In this document: positions 22,146 to 30,368 of the stretch, one piece after another
Layout of the letters: every line of letters starts with the position of its first letter
Position numbering within the stretch: the stretch's first letter is position 1
Source: Chondrinema litorale
GTDB taxonomy: Bacteria; Bacteroidota; Bacteroidia; Cytophagales; Flammeovirgaceae
Length of the DNA stretch: 37,472 bases
Reading direction: 5' to 3'
Assembly: GCF_026250525.1 (NCBI RefSeq)
Contig: NZ_CP111069.1
Span: 1 to 37,472, forward strand
Notes under the pieces: generated by a model
What the model saw: the letters and a program-made list of their open reading frames with translations, nothing else
What the model was told of the DNA's origin: nothing
Database searches by the model: none
Position numbers and translations under genes: made by a program

Positions 22146-24910
22146 TGGCACTACATAGGCTTTTTATAAACAGATATTTTAATGTGCAAGGCGCTGGCAA
22201 TAAGTATGTAAGTACTTATTGGAATGATAGCACTAGTGCAATAAATGTTTATGCCTCTGATGTTACACAGCCAGATATAGATACCGACACACCAAACGGT
22301 GGTCAAATTGCAGGTGGTAACGATGACCCAACAGCCACAGCGCCAAACCAGCCAATAGCTAGCTATAAGTTTTGTAATGGAGGTACATTAAATCAATTTG
22401 GTTTAATTGCCTCTTATCCATATGCAGAACGAAAACAAACAGCTAATAGCTATCAATGTGTAGTTACTGTTTGTGATTTAGAAATAGATTATGTAGAAAA
22501 AATCGCAGACTCTATTAACCAAGAGTACACACTAAGAGCCAAGGCTACTAGTTCAAATGGGCCTATTCAATACAGCTTAAATGATGTAGATTATCAAAAC
22601 TCAAACGAGTTTACAGAACAAGTTCCGGGAACAGTAACCATTTATGCAAAAGATGCAAATAATTGCAGAGCTTCTTATACAGTAGAATTAGAAGCATTTC
22701 CGGCTTATGCGCAAGCTTACCAAATCACTATAGATTCAAGACTCCACAACACAGTAGTATTTAAGATTTATAAACTCGATTATGAAGGGCTGGTTAGTAC
22801 TATTTCAGAGGCAACACAAAGCCCGCTACTACTACAAACAGGAAAAAAGAATGATGACAAATATTTGCCTTTTAAAACTTCTCAATTAGTATTTAGTCCT
22901 ATCAGTGTTATTAATGATGAATTCTTTCCTTTTAACACTGCCAGTGAATATGATTATAAATGTGAGTTACTAGTAAATGGCAACATAGAATTTACAGGAT
23001 ACTTAAATCCATCTCTTGCAGGAGATCCACTAAAAGCAGCTCCTTATAGTACTCGCATGTCTTGGATAGATGGCTTAAAGCTACTGGAAGATATAGACTA
23101 TGAAGAATTTCAAGGAAGGCAGCCATCTTTAAGAATAATTAAATTCTGCTTAGATAAGCTAGGATTTGGACTGGATATTTACGAGGGCGTAAATTTCTTT
23201 GATTCAAATATGAGTCAAGACGCAACCGGAGATATTGAAGAAAGTTTTACAGATTATGAGGAGAGCGCAGGAGGCAAGCTTTTACTTACTGTAAATGTTT
23301 CTTCTGTTTATGAAGATTTCGAGGAAGGCGATTTGGTAACACTCCAAAATGGTATTTATGGAGAAATAAAAGACCTAGCAATTTTAAGTATTACTGAAAC
23401 CTCAGCCGGATTAGGTTTTGATTTAGAGTATGAGCTTGATATTAATTATATAGATAAAGGCTTAGTTTCTGCTTCCACTATCACAAAGCCGGGTGTTATT
23501 CCTTCAGGTTTAAATCAGGCGTACTTAAATACAGATGCTTTTGAGGGAATGAACTACTATCAGGTACTTGAAGAAGTGCTTAAAACTTTTAAAGCTCAAA
23601 TACACCAAGAGCAAAACAAGTGGTGGATACTTCAACCAAACCAAAAAGCAGCCACTTTTAAATTAAGAAAGTTTGATAGTGAACTAAACTATGATTCAAC
23701 AGAAGAAATAAGTAGATCGGTTGAAATTGATTGCTCTACTACTTTTAAATGGGTGGGAGGTGTACCACAAAGAAATAACATTTTCGCCAACAAAAAAGCA
23801 ATTATCAAACAGGATTATCTAACCCAAAACAATCTGTTAAAAGGTAGTAGCTTTTTAGAAGAAGATTTTACAGCGGGTACGCCAAATGATTGGTTTGGAA
23901 ATTCCCAAACAAAAAAAGCGGTTGGCGAAGATGAGGAAAAGTTTGCAGTAGGTATTACAGGAACTTCAACCACAACCGGAGCAGCTACTTATATAAGACA
24001 AGATTTCAGACTACTAACCAGTGTGTTAAATCAAAGTGGTGGCGATTATTGCGAGTTAAAATTTAAATATTATGTATCTTCTCCAGATAGTTATGTTGAT
24101 GGAGATAGCCTGCAAGTAGCTTTTAAATTAAAGTCTACTTCAAATGATTATTTTAATATAATTCCATTTTTTGACGAGGTTGAGCAGTGGCTAACAAATA
24201 ATAATTATTGGGAGCCAACAGAAGATTTTTATGTAATCGAGGTAACAGAGTTTAACAGATGGCATTCATTTAGTCTTACCTTTTTTAATACTGGTATTGC
24301 CAATGATTACGAGCTTTCATTTTTTCAAGCAGTAACTAGTGATTACTCAGTAAACGAGGTTAGATTTTCAGAAATAGGTTTTCAGTTTTTACCTAGTAAT
24401 CAACCTGCAGAAACTGGCATAGATTACACTTTTGAAAACCTAGATTACAAGCAAAGAAACATTAGGGAAGATTCTGTAATATTTGGAGATGCACCACAAA
24501 CAGCGGGTAATGCAACCATTTATAGGGGAGCTATTACACTTCAAAATGGGAAGCCAACAGAATTTTGGAGCCAAGGCGGAGACGATGAAGACGCAAGGTC
24601 ATTACATTTAATATTAGTAAACGAGGTACTAAAGAATTTTAAAAGACCGTCTCTAACAATCAATGGGAACTTACAGCAATTACAAACTACTGGTTTTTTA
24701 AGACCGTCTCAAAACTTTACAGAATCAAGTTTAGGGATAAGGGTATTCTTAGCAGGGTGTATGATTTGGGATGTAACACGAGATAGATATGAGATTGAAT
24801 TGGTCGAGGTCATCACAGAAGCAACCTATAATATTTGGGGCTTATTCGCTGAAACAGGAACATATATTTTACTTGAAAATGGAGGGGTTATACTCTTAGA
24901 AAATAGTTGA
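22145..24910 (+). CDS. Large tail hub/tip protein with SprB-like repeat
   Basis: The 921-residue protein follows the tape measure, overlapping its stop codon by one base. Residues about 139-178 (GPIQYSLNDVDYQNSNEFTEQVPGTVTIYAKDANNCRA) look like one SprB-type repeat: YSxxxxxYxxxxxFxxxxPGTxTxxxKDxxxC. Residues about 190-330 (YQITIDSRLHNTVVFKIYKLDYEG...LLVNGNIEFTGYLNPSLAGDPLKAAPYSTRMSWIDGLKLL) resemble the hub domain common in Bacteroidota siphophages. The C-terminal part is a beta-rich extended region (about 560-900). It probably forms the tail tip and contacts the host. Distal tail and hub functions are not separated into two genes here. Confidence 0.75.
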   Translation: MALHRLFINRYFNVQGAGNKYVSTYWNDSTSAINVYASDVTQPDIDTDTPNGGQIAGGNDDPTATAPNQPIASYKFCNGGTLNQFGLIASYPYAERKQTANSYQCVVTVCDLEIDYVEKIADSINQEYTLRAKATSSNGPIQYSLNDVDYQNSNEFTEQVPGTVTIYAKDANNCRASYTVELEAFPAYAQAYQITIDSRLHNTVVFKIYKLDYEGLVSTISEATQSPLLLQTGKKNDDKYLPFKTSQLVFSPISVINDEFFPFNTASEYDYKCELLVNGNIEFTGYLNPSLAGDPLKAAPYSTRMSWIDGLKLLEDIDYEEFQGRQPSLRIIKFCLDKLGFGLDIYEGVNFFDSNMSQDATGDIEESFTDYEESAGGKLLLTVNVSSVYEDFEEGDLVTLQNGIYGEIKDLAILSITETSAGLGFDLEYELDINYIDKGLVSASTITKPGVIPSGLNQAYLNTDAFEGMNYYQVLEEVLKTFKAQIHQEQNKWWILQPNQKAATFKLRKFDSELNYDSTEEISRSVEIDCSTTFKWVGGVPQRNNIFANKKAIIKQDYLTQNNLLKGSSFLEEDFTAGTPNDWFGNSQTKKAVGEDEEKFAVGITGTSTTTGAATYIRQDFRLLTSVLNQSGGDYCELKFKYYVSSPDSYVDGDSLQVAFKLKSTSNDYFNIIPFFDEVEQWLTNNNYWEPTEDFYVIEVTEFNRWHSFSLTFFNTGIANDYELSFFQAVTSDYSVNEVRFSEIGFQFLPSNQPAETGIDYTFENLDYKQRNIREDSVIFGDAPQTAGNATIYRGAITLQNGKPTEFWSQGGDDEDARSLHLILVNEVLKNFKRPSLTINGNLQQLQTTGFLRPSQNFTESSLGIRVFLAGCMIWDVTRDRYEIELVEVITEATYNIWGLFAETGTYILLENGGVILLENS

Positions 24911-27015
24911 TTATGTCAGAGCAAGGAAAAAAAGGATCACAATTACCAACTATAACAGGCTCGCTCGCAAGAAGCAGGAATGTTAAAATAATTATAGTAG
25001 ATACAATAGAGTCAAATATAGCTTTAAGAAACAAAGTAATAGAGATGGAAGAGTTATTTTCCTCTATTGATTTAGAATTAGAATTAGGAGATTCGGCAAC
25101 TTTAGATATTGGAACTACTGAAAATACTGTTGCATCAGGTAATATAATAATGCGTGTAGATACTTTATCTGATATGTTGACATCAGATGAAGGCGAGCTT
25201 GATAATGTAAGTATTGTAAAAGTTTTAAATGTAGGCATGTATTCTCCTGTTGCTTCTGGGACTTATACAGCAGATGGATATAAAATACTAGATGGTGACA
25301 ATTATCAATTTGTATTGGAGGCAACTTTAACAAGAGAATACTTTGTGGATTCTGTAAATGGATCAGATTCAAATGACGGTAAAACTTATAATTCACCGCT
25401 TCAAACCATTTCGGCATTAGATACTTTGTTAGATTCTGATTTCTCTAATTGTACAATTAAAATAGCAAGGGGTTCTGTTTTTTATGAGCAGCTAGGCAGT
25501 GAAACAAATGGAAGTGCAAATGTAAAAATAACAACATATGGTTCTGGAAAACTCCCAATTTTTGACGCAAGAGATGAAATCGACACAGGTGACTGGGTTA
25601 AAACAAGTGGTCAAACAAATGTATATGAAGTAACATGGACACCTTTAAGCGATGATAAATGCGCTCCATCAATTTGGGAGGATGATATAAGATTAATAAG
25701 AGTTGCAGATTTAGCAACTTGCGATAGTACGCCAGGCAGTTATTATGCATCTAATACTTATTCTACAGGCGTTTCAGCAGCATTATATATGCATGCAACA
25801 GACTCAGGAAATCCAGCAAGTAATGGAAGTGAATACAAACAAGCAATTAGAGAAAATGGGATTTATCTTGGTAATTTTTGTGAAGTAGAAAATGTAAGAT
25901 GTATTGCAGGACTGCATGATAATGGTTGCTTGGTGGTTGGCAGATACTCGACACTAATAAACTGCATTGCAGTTGATGGTACAAAACACCATATTTTTGT
26001 TGGTAGTGGATTAGTGAAAGATTGTATTTGTGTAAAGCTAGATACTACTTATGAAGAGTTTGGAGGTACTACAATTGTACCTTTTATAGCATATAACACA
26101 GCTAATAAAAAAGATGGCATAAGGTGGGAGGGGTGCAAAGTAATTGGTGAAGATGGCGATGAAGCAGACGCTACAAGTATCGGGTTTTATGCTCATGGGC
26201 AAAGTTCTGGCGGTAATGATTTTGGAAATGTAGAATGTATTAATTGTGATGGCTATTATTTATCAAATGTTTTTGGCGGTGCATCTCAAAATGAAAGTTA
26301 TTTAGTAGATGGATGTTTTGCTTACAATTGTGGGAGGTTCTTAGCTTCTTTTAATGCAGATTTTACAGTAAGAAGATCAGAATGGTTTAATACTAAAAAT
26401 ACTTCTTTATATAAAGGTTTTTTTAGACCGAATGAAATTTTTGATAGTGTAGCAAACTTTGAGGATTGTATTGCAGTAGTCAGCGGAGATGCTGCTTCAA
26501 ATGCATCTAATCATCCTTTTGATTTATCTACAAGTGGCAATGCAGGCACTGTAAATTTAACAAGGGTTTACATACTTGCAGGATCAACAACAAATTATAG
26601 TTTGTGTGGTATTAAGGCTACTGGTAATGCTACTACAAATATTAATGTAAATAAATGCTTACTACAAGGCTGGGGGCAACAAATACAAACGAATTACTAT
26701 AACTTCGGTGATAACATCACTTATGATGGAGATTACAATGTATTCAACGGTGATGATGGAGCAGGCACAGAACGTGGTGATATTGAGTTTGATACATCAA
26801 CACATTACGATACAGCAACGGACTATTTAGCAGCAGTACAACCTACTATAGAGAATAATTCAATATCAACTTTAACAGATCAATTTGAAGGTGATATTCT
26901 AAAAAGGGAGTATACACTTATAGATGGTGATGCAAAAGACAATGATTGCAAGGTTAGATTTACACCGCGAGTTTTTGATTATGATCAATTAGTTTATGAA
27001 GTAGAAAACTTATAA
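24907..27015 (+). CDS. Tail fibre/tailspike with right-handed beta-helix domain
   Basis: The 702-residue protein overlaps the hub gene by ATGA; a second start at 24913 gives MSEQGKKGS. The N-terminal 130 residues form an attachment part with coiled-coil features. From about residue 139 the REYFVDSVNGSDSNDGKTYNSPLQTISALDTLL block marks the start of a pectate-lyase-like parallel beta-helix, as in many tailspikes. The helix continues through Cys- and Asn-rich rungs (ENVRCIAGLHDNGCLVVGRYSTLINCIAVDG...) to about 600. It is probably the receptor-binding protein, with or without polysaccharide-cleaving activity; no catalytic residues can be identified. Confidence 0.8.
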   Translation: MIMSEQGKKGSQLPTITGSLARSRNVKIIIVDTIESNIALRNKVIEMEELFSSIDLELELGDSATLDIGTTENTVASGNIIMRVDTLSDMLTSDEGELDNVSIVKVLNVGMYSPVASGTYTADGYKILDGDNYQFVLEATLTREYFVDSVNGSDSNDGKTYNSPLQTISALDTLLDSDFSNCTIKIARGSVFYEQLGSETNGSANVKITTYGSGKLPIFDARDEIDTGDWVKTSGQTNVYEVTWTPLSDDKCAPSIWEDDIRLIRVADLATCDSTPGSYYASNTYSTGVSAALYMHATDSGNPASNGSEYKQAIRENGIYLGNFCEVENVRCIAGLHDNGCLVVGRYSTLINCIAVDGTKHHIFVGSGLVKDCICVKLDTTYEEFGGTTIVPFIAYNTANKKDGIRWEGCKVIGEDGDEADATSIGFYAHGQSSGGNDFGNVECINCDGYYLSNVFGGASQNESYLVDGCFAYNCGRFLASFNADFTVRRSEWFNTKNTSLYKGFFRPNEIFDSVANFEDCIAVVSGDAASNASNHPFDLSTSGNAGTVNLTRVYILAGSTTNYSLCGIKATGNATTNINVNKCLLQGWGQQIQTNYYNFGDNITYDGDYNVFNGDDGAGTERGDIEFDTSTHYDTATDYLAAVQPTIENNSISTLTDQFEGDILKREYTLIDGDAKDNDCKVRFTPRVFDYDQLVYEVENL

Positions 27016-27017
27016 GT

Positions 27018-27377
27018 ATGAAATACCTAATCATAACCTTATGCTTTTTAGCAGGCTTTTTTAAAGCAGTAAGAGACACCTTAATGTTTCACTTTTCCAG
27101 CTCAATATTTAAAAACTGGAATGAACAATTTTTTAATCCGGCAATTAGCTGGATGAATAAATACAAAAACTTCCCGGAAGATAAAAGTGAGGCATTCTTT
27201 CTATCTAAAACAGTACTGGTAAGCTTAACTGATGCATGGCATTTATCAGAGTTATTAATGCTTATTTGCTTGCTAACAATAGTATTCATAAAAACGAGCG
27301 AAAAGGTAATTTACAAGGTTATAGCTGTAATTGCCTTTTTTACCTCGTTTAATATATTCTATTATTTAATGGGATGA
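27018..27377 (+). CDS. Membrane protein after the tail fibre, 119 aa
   Basis: It has three hydrophobic segments: the N-terminal MKYLIITLCFLAGFFKAVRD (1-20), HLSELLMLICLLTIVFI (about 75-91) and KVIYKVIAVIAFFTSFNIFYYLMG (about 96-119). Between the first two lies an aromatic, charged loop with Trp residues. It overlaps the lipoprotein gene by ATGA. Similar small membrane proteins are frequent at the end of tail modules in Bacteroidota phages. A holin role is possible but not supported by sequence. Confidence 0.7.
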   Translation: MKYLIITLCFLAGFFKAVRDTLMFHFSSSIFKNWNEQFFNPAISWMNKYKNFPEDKSEAFFLSKTVLVSLTDAWHLSELLMLICLLTIVFIKTSEKVIYKVIAVIAFFTSFNIFYYLMG

Positions 27378-27565
27378 GGTACTTATTAATCTTACTGCTA
27401 TGCGCATCATGCGTACTTACAGAAAGTAAAGTACAAAGCAGGTTCCCTAATGGTAAGGTATACATTGTAAAAGACTTTGATTTTTTTGTTATCGATAATG
27501 ATACTGTCTATGGAATAATAGATGCTGCCAGTCCGGGAATATACAGACTACAGCCTTTCAAATAA
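27374..27565 (+). CDS. Small putative lipoprotein, 63 aa
   Basis: The N-terminus MRYLLILLLCASC has a short signal peptide and a lipobox-like CASC with the likely lipidated Cys at 13. The -3 residue is Cys rather than Leu, so it is not a perfect lipobox. The short mature part is beta-type (GKVYIVKDFDFFVIDNDTVYGIIDAASPGIYRLQPFK). It follows the membrane protein by ATGA overlap. It could be a small outer-membrane lipoprotein of a lysis cassette (o-spanin-like) or a lysogeny gene. It ends inside the tail of the convergent methyltransferase gene (18-bp overlap). Confidence 0.6.
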   Translation: MRYLLILLLCASCVLTESKVQSRFPNGKVYIVKDFDFFVIDNDTVYGIIDAASPGIYRLQPFK

Positions 27566-28054
27566 AAAACCATTTTCATGTGGGTAAGATATCCTAGTAA
27601 TAAGATTCATACCTAAGCTTTTAAATACTTGAAGCCATGCTTCAGGTTTTTTTATGTTTACTTCTTCCTCAGAAACACTCAAACTTTCTGGATGAGAAGA
27701 AAAGAAAATATATTTAGAGGATCTACACAATTTCTGTAAAAAAGGGATTAAGATATCATCTGGATATAGTTGTGCTACTTCGGTAAAAATTGCAAGGTCG
27801 CAAGACTTTAAACTTTCTAGCTCCATAAAATCAACACATTCAAATTTTAGCCAGCTATTAGGCTTTAGACATGCCTTAATGAAATACCAGTTTACATCAT
27901 CTCGATCTATACAAGTAACATCTTTAAATTTCTCTGCAAATAAAACTTCTAAAGAACTTACACCACAACCATAAGAAACTACAGACTTAAACCCGGTTAA
28001 ATCATCCAGCATTAAAAATGTTTCTTTCTCTGAAATTCTATTTTTGGTATACAT
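27548..28054 (-). CDS. SAM-dependent methyltransferase-like protein
   Basis: The 168-residue protein has a class I methyltransferase pattern. Motif I is VVSYGCGVSSLEVLFAEKF (about 26-44), a variant of the usual GxGxG, followed by the acidic strand end TCIDRDD (about 48-54). Then come FECVDFMEL (motif III region, about 72-80) and LAIFTEVAQLYPDDILIPFLQKL (motif IV, about 87-109). There is no DPPY/NPPY motif, so an N6-adenine or N4-cytosine DNA methyltransferase is not supported. The substrate is unknown, perhaps a small molecule, protein or RNA. It is the last gene of the minus-strand block, separated from 28117-28626 by a terminator-like hairpin. Confidence 0.65.
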   Translation of the reverse strand: MYTKNRISEKETFLMLDDLTGFKSVVSYGCGVSSLEVLFAEKFKDVTCIDRDDVNWYFIKACLKPNSWLKFECVDFMELESLKSCDLAIFTEVAQLYPDDILIPFLQKLCRSSKYIFFSSHPESLSVSEEEVNIKKPEAWLQVFKSLGMNLITRISYPHENGFLFERL

Positions 28055-28069
28055 AGGAGGGAGGTAAAT

Positions 28070-28096
28070 AAAAGGCCACTATCAAGCAGCCTTTTT
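28070..28096 (-). terminator. Terminator-like hairpin between minus-strand genes
   Basis: On the minus strand, AAAAAGGC pairs with GCCTTTT around a 12-nt loop and is followed by ATTT. It lies directly after the stop codon of the 28117-28626 gene and before the methyltransferase gene, which may therefore be transcribed at a lower level or from its own promoter. Confidence 0.55.
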
Positions 28097-28116
28097 GAAT
28101 GATTGATTAAGGAAAA

Positions 28117-28626
28117 TTATAGTGCGGTCAATTCAAGCTTAATTGCTTCTTTTACAGCCTCTTGAATTATAGCCCTTGCAACGGGATCTTTAATTTTTTC
28201 AGTCTTTGCAAGAAACCATTCTAAGCCAACATCTAAAGAGCCTTCTTTATACTTGTCTTTAATTACTTTAAGCTGGGCTTTATTATCTTTATTAGCATCT
28301 GTAACAGCTATAAGAACATCCTTTAATACCGTAGAATGGTAATCTAAAATTTGATTTACTTCTTCGTCATTTACTTGACTGATTGCAAACTCTTTAAGAA
28401 TTGCAGTATCAGACTCAAAAACTTCAGGCAAATAAGAATTCGAAAATTCTTTCATTTGTGCCTTATCGTCTGGATTATCATCTGTATAGATATTTACAAT
28501 CTTTGTAATACCATCTACTTTTGTAACTGAAAATCTGTACAGCCATTCTTCTTTTATTAGCTCTGGTAATCTTGCGTGCAAGATGTTTAAAGCAACTCTA
28601 ATTAATGCAAATGCGATTCTTTTCAT
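28117..28626 (-). CDS. Hypothetical helical protein, 169 aa
   Basis: An almost entirely helical, acidic, soluble protein. The N-terminus (MKRIAFALIRVALNILHARLPELIKEEWLYRF) is amphipathic rather than a signal peptide. Later helices (EEVNQILDYHSTVLKDVLIAV; PVARAIIQEAVKEAIKLELTAL) suggest a helical bundle. No family is recognised. The upstream gap 28627-28687 is very AT-rich with promoter-like words, so this gene may start its own transcript. Confidence 0.7.
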   Translation of the reverse strand: MKRIAFALIRVALNILHARLPELIKEEWLYRFSVTKVDGITKIVNIYTDDNPDDKAQMKEFSNSYLPEVFESDTAILKEFAISQVNDEEVNQILDYHSTVLKDVLIAVTDANKDNKAQLKVIKDKYKEGSLDVGLEWFLAKTEKIKDPVARAIIQEAVKEAIKLELTAL

Positions 28627-28687
28627 TGTATAAAAAATATTTAATATGAATAATAAATGTATAAAAGTACAGTGTTTAGGTAAATAA

Positions 28688-28993
28688 TTACACTCCTTCG
28701 TATGTTAATGCATATTGTACATTAAAAAGAGCATTCAATTTTTGAAGATATTCATTAGCCTTATCATCTTCTTTGCAAATGATTATAACTTTATACCCCA
28801 ACAATTTAATAATCATTAAATTAGCTTCAATAAAGTCATTAATTGATTTAAAATTGATCTCGCATTCATTTTTGCTATCATTAAAATTACAAAATTCTGA
28901 AAGCTTTGATTTTGCCCTTCTTTTAATTAAAGACCTACTTTTTGATAGCTCTTGTTTTTTTTCTTTTAGCATTTCTATTTCTTGAATTTCCAT
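28688..28993 (-). CDS. Hypothetical small protein, 101 aa
   Basis: The N-terminal half is a basic coiled-coil-like helix (MLKEKKQELSKSRSLIKRRAKSKLSEF). The C-terminal half is alpha/beta (SINDFIEANLMIIKLLGYKVIIICKEDDKANEYLQKLNALFNV). Its start overlaps the end of the 28935-29159 gene by 59 bases in another frame; an internal ATG at 28972 would shorten the overlap. No family is recognised. Confidence 0.6.
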   Translation of the reverse strand: MEIQEIEMLKEKKQELSKSRSLIKRRAKSKLSEFCNFNDSKNECEINFKSINDFIEANLMIIKLLGYKVIIICKEDDKANEYLQKLNALFNVQYALTYEGV

Positions 28994-29159
28994 GATTTTT
29001 TATTCTTATAGGGTTACATATTTTACATTTTTCAATTTCTTTTTGAGTTGCTGTAAATTCACGATGACCGTGCAAACCGAAGTACTTTCTCATTTCATTT
29101 ATTGACCACTTTCTGTACTCTTCGTGGTTGTTGTTTAGCTCCTTCAGCTTGGGGTTCAT
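28935..29159 (-). CDS. Small basic Cys/His protein, 74 aa
   Basis: A basic protein with HGHREFTATQKEIEKCKICNPIRIKNHGNSRN. The CxxC pair (about 47-50) and nearby His residues could bind zinc, but the pattern is incomplete. The last 20 residues are almost all Arg, Lys and Asn and overlap the next gene. The start overlaps the DUF5675 gene stop codon by ATGA. Probably nucleic-acid binding; no family is recognised. Confidence 0.6.
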   Translation of the reverse strand: MNPKLKELNNNHEEYRKWSINEMRKYFGLHGHREFTATQKEIEKCKICNPIRIKNHGNSRNRNAKRKKTRAIKK

Positions 29160-29572
29160 ACTATCTGAAGAATAAAATTATCTATATCACTTAAAGCAAA
29201 CATCATTGCATCAAAAGTTACTCTAGAGTTAGTAACATCAAGAAGTCCATCTCTATTAATATCAAAATTGGCACTACCAACTAGAATACATCCTTGAATA
29301 TCATCTTTATAATTACCAATATGGAAAAGTATATATTTACGTTCAGGCACATCTAACACATGTAAGTGCTCATATTTAAATTTACTTCTTCCATCGTTAC
29401 GCTTTGTTACTAGGTAAGTACCTTTAGGAATACAGGAAACATTTTGCTTATTATCCAGATAAGGAAGCTCCAAAGTTTTACAGGAGAATACTTTAATGTG
29501 ATCTTTATAAATGTTGAGCTCACCAAGTGTTTGCTTACCATTATCTACTAAACGGGTTAATACTACTTTCAT
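29156..29572 (-). CDS. DUF5675 family protein
   Basis: The start at 29572 (MKVVLTRLVDNGKQTLGELNIY) was chosen over a longer frame whose first 24 residues belong to the overlapping membrane-protein gene. The 138-residue protein has the family pattern: TLGEL, FSCKTLELPYLDNKQNVSCIPKGTYLV, a basic SKFKYEHLHVLDVPERKYILFHIGN core and DIQGCILVGSAN. DUF5675 proteins recur in Bacteroidota phages, often near lysis genes. The conserved His and the SCIP/GCIL cysteines resemble a cell-wall-active fold, though no activity is established to my knowledge. Coupled by ATGA overlaps at both ends. Confidence 0.8.
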   Translation of the reverse strand: MKVVLTRLVDNGKQTLGELNIYKDHIKVFSCKTLELPYLDNKQNVSCIPKGTYLVTKRNDGRSKFKYEHLHVLDVPERKYILFHIGNYKDDIQGCILVGSANFDINRDGLLDVTNSRVTFDAMMFALSDIDNFILQIV

Positions 29573-29691
29573 AAAAAATAGTTTATAGCTTTTTGAATAA
29601 TAGCCACAAATCCAACAGCAGCAAGCACAAACAAAGCACTCCAATAAGCAGTAGTTTTCATATTTGATATTTGGGTTTTAGATAGTTTCAT
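29569..29691 (-). CDS. Single-pass membrane microprotein, holin candidate, 40 aa
   Basis: The frame runs MKLSKTQISNMKTTAYWSAL followed by FVLAAVGFVAIIQKAINYFL. A short basic N-terminus precedes one hydrophobic helix and a short positive end. The start at 29691 overlaps the stop codon of the DnaC-like gene (ATGA), and its stop overlaps the DUF5675 start (ATGA), so all three are coupled. An internal ATG at 29661 would give 30 residues. A single-helix protein next to a candidate wall-active gene suggests a small holin, which is inference. Confidence 0.6.
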   Translation of the reverse strand: MKLSKTQISNMKTTAYWSALFVLAAVGFVAIIQKAINYFL

Positions 29692-30368
29692 CTTTTTATA
29701 TCTCTAAGTCTATGATTTACTTCAGGGAATTCAATTCTTACTGTTTTATCCACAATCCTTCCAAGAACATGAGAGCCATATTTCTTCTCTAATTCTGGTA
29801 AATTAGAATTGGTAACATAATGAGTTAAAAGACCTTTCTTATCTCGGTAATCAATAATTGACGCCATTATATTTATTTGATTTCCAAAATTTGAGTAAAG
29901 AGGCTCGCGGCCTAATTCTTCAAAACAATAAGAGTCGTTATCTTTGATGCTGCCTTCCATGTATTTTCTTACAGAGGCGAGGTTGTTTTGATACATTAAA
30001 GTCCAGATAATATCCGAGCAAGACACGTATTTAAATCTGTTATGTTCATATTGCTTAAACTCGTTACAAAGCATTTGAAAGAACAAAATCGCGGAAGTTT
30101 TGAAATTCCCAGTTAAACCAAACAGCAACAATCCTTTTTTTGGCTCTTTTTCTTTGAAATAAGCGAACATCTTCTCAAAGATAGGTTTGTATTCATCCAT
30201 TGGAACAAAATCGCTGTATGATGCTAATTTTTGTGTTGAAAACAAAAAATCTTTATACAATTGTACAGTTTTTCGCCAATGTTCATCCGAGAAAACCTTT
30301 TGAGTAGTCGATGTGGCTTGTATCATTTCTTGATTCTGATTGGAGTGGGTGTTTTCTTGATGTTCCAT
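29688..30368 (-). CDS. DnaC-like AAA+ helicase loader
   Basis: With the start at 30368 the protein has 226 residues; an upstream ATG at 30401 is also in frame. The AAA+ core shows GLLLFGLTGNFKTSAILFFQML with an atypical P-loop (residues 84-92, Phe in place of the second Gly). The Walker B region is SYCFEELGRE, with Glu150 and Glu151. The sensor-1 region is THYVTNSNLPELEKKYG, and the arginine finger lies in HVLGRIVDK. DnaC-type loaders place the replicative helicase at the origin opened by the initiator. The gene overlaps the end of the initiator gene by 86 bases in a different frame. Confidence 0.8.
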   Translation of the reverse strand: MEHQENTHSNQNQEMIQATSTTQKVFSDEHWRKTVQLYKDFLFSTQKLASYSDFVPMDEYKPIFEKMFAYFKEKEPKKGLLLFGLTGNFKTSAILFFQMLCNEFKQYEHNRFKYVSCSDIIWTLMYQNNLASVRKYMEGSIKDNDSYCFEELGREPLYSNFGNQINIMASIIDYRDKKGLLTHYVTNSNLPELEKKYGSHVLGRIVDKTVRIEFPEVNHRLRDIKR

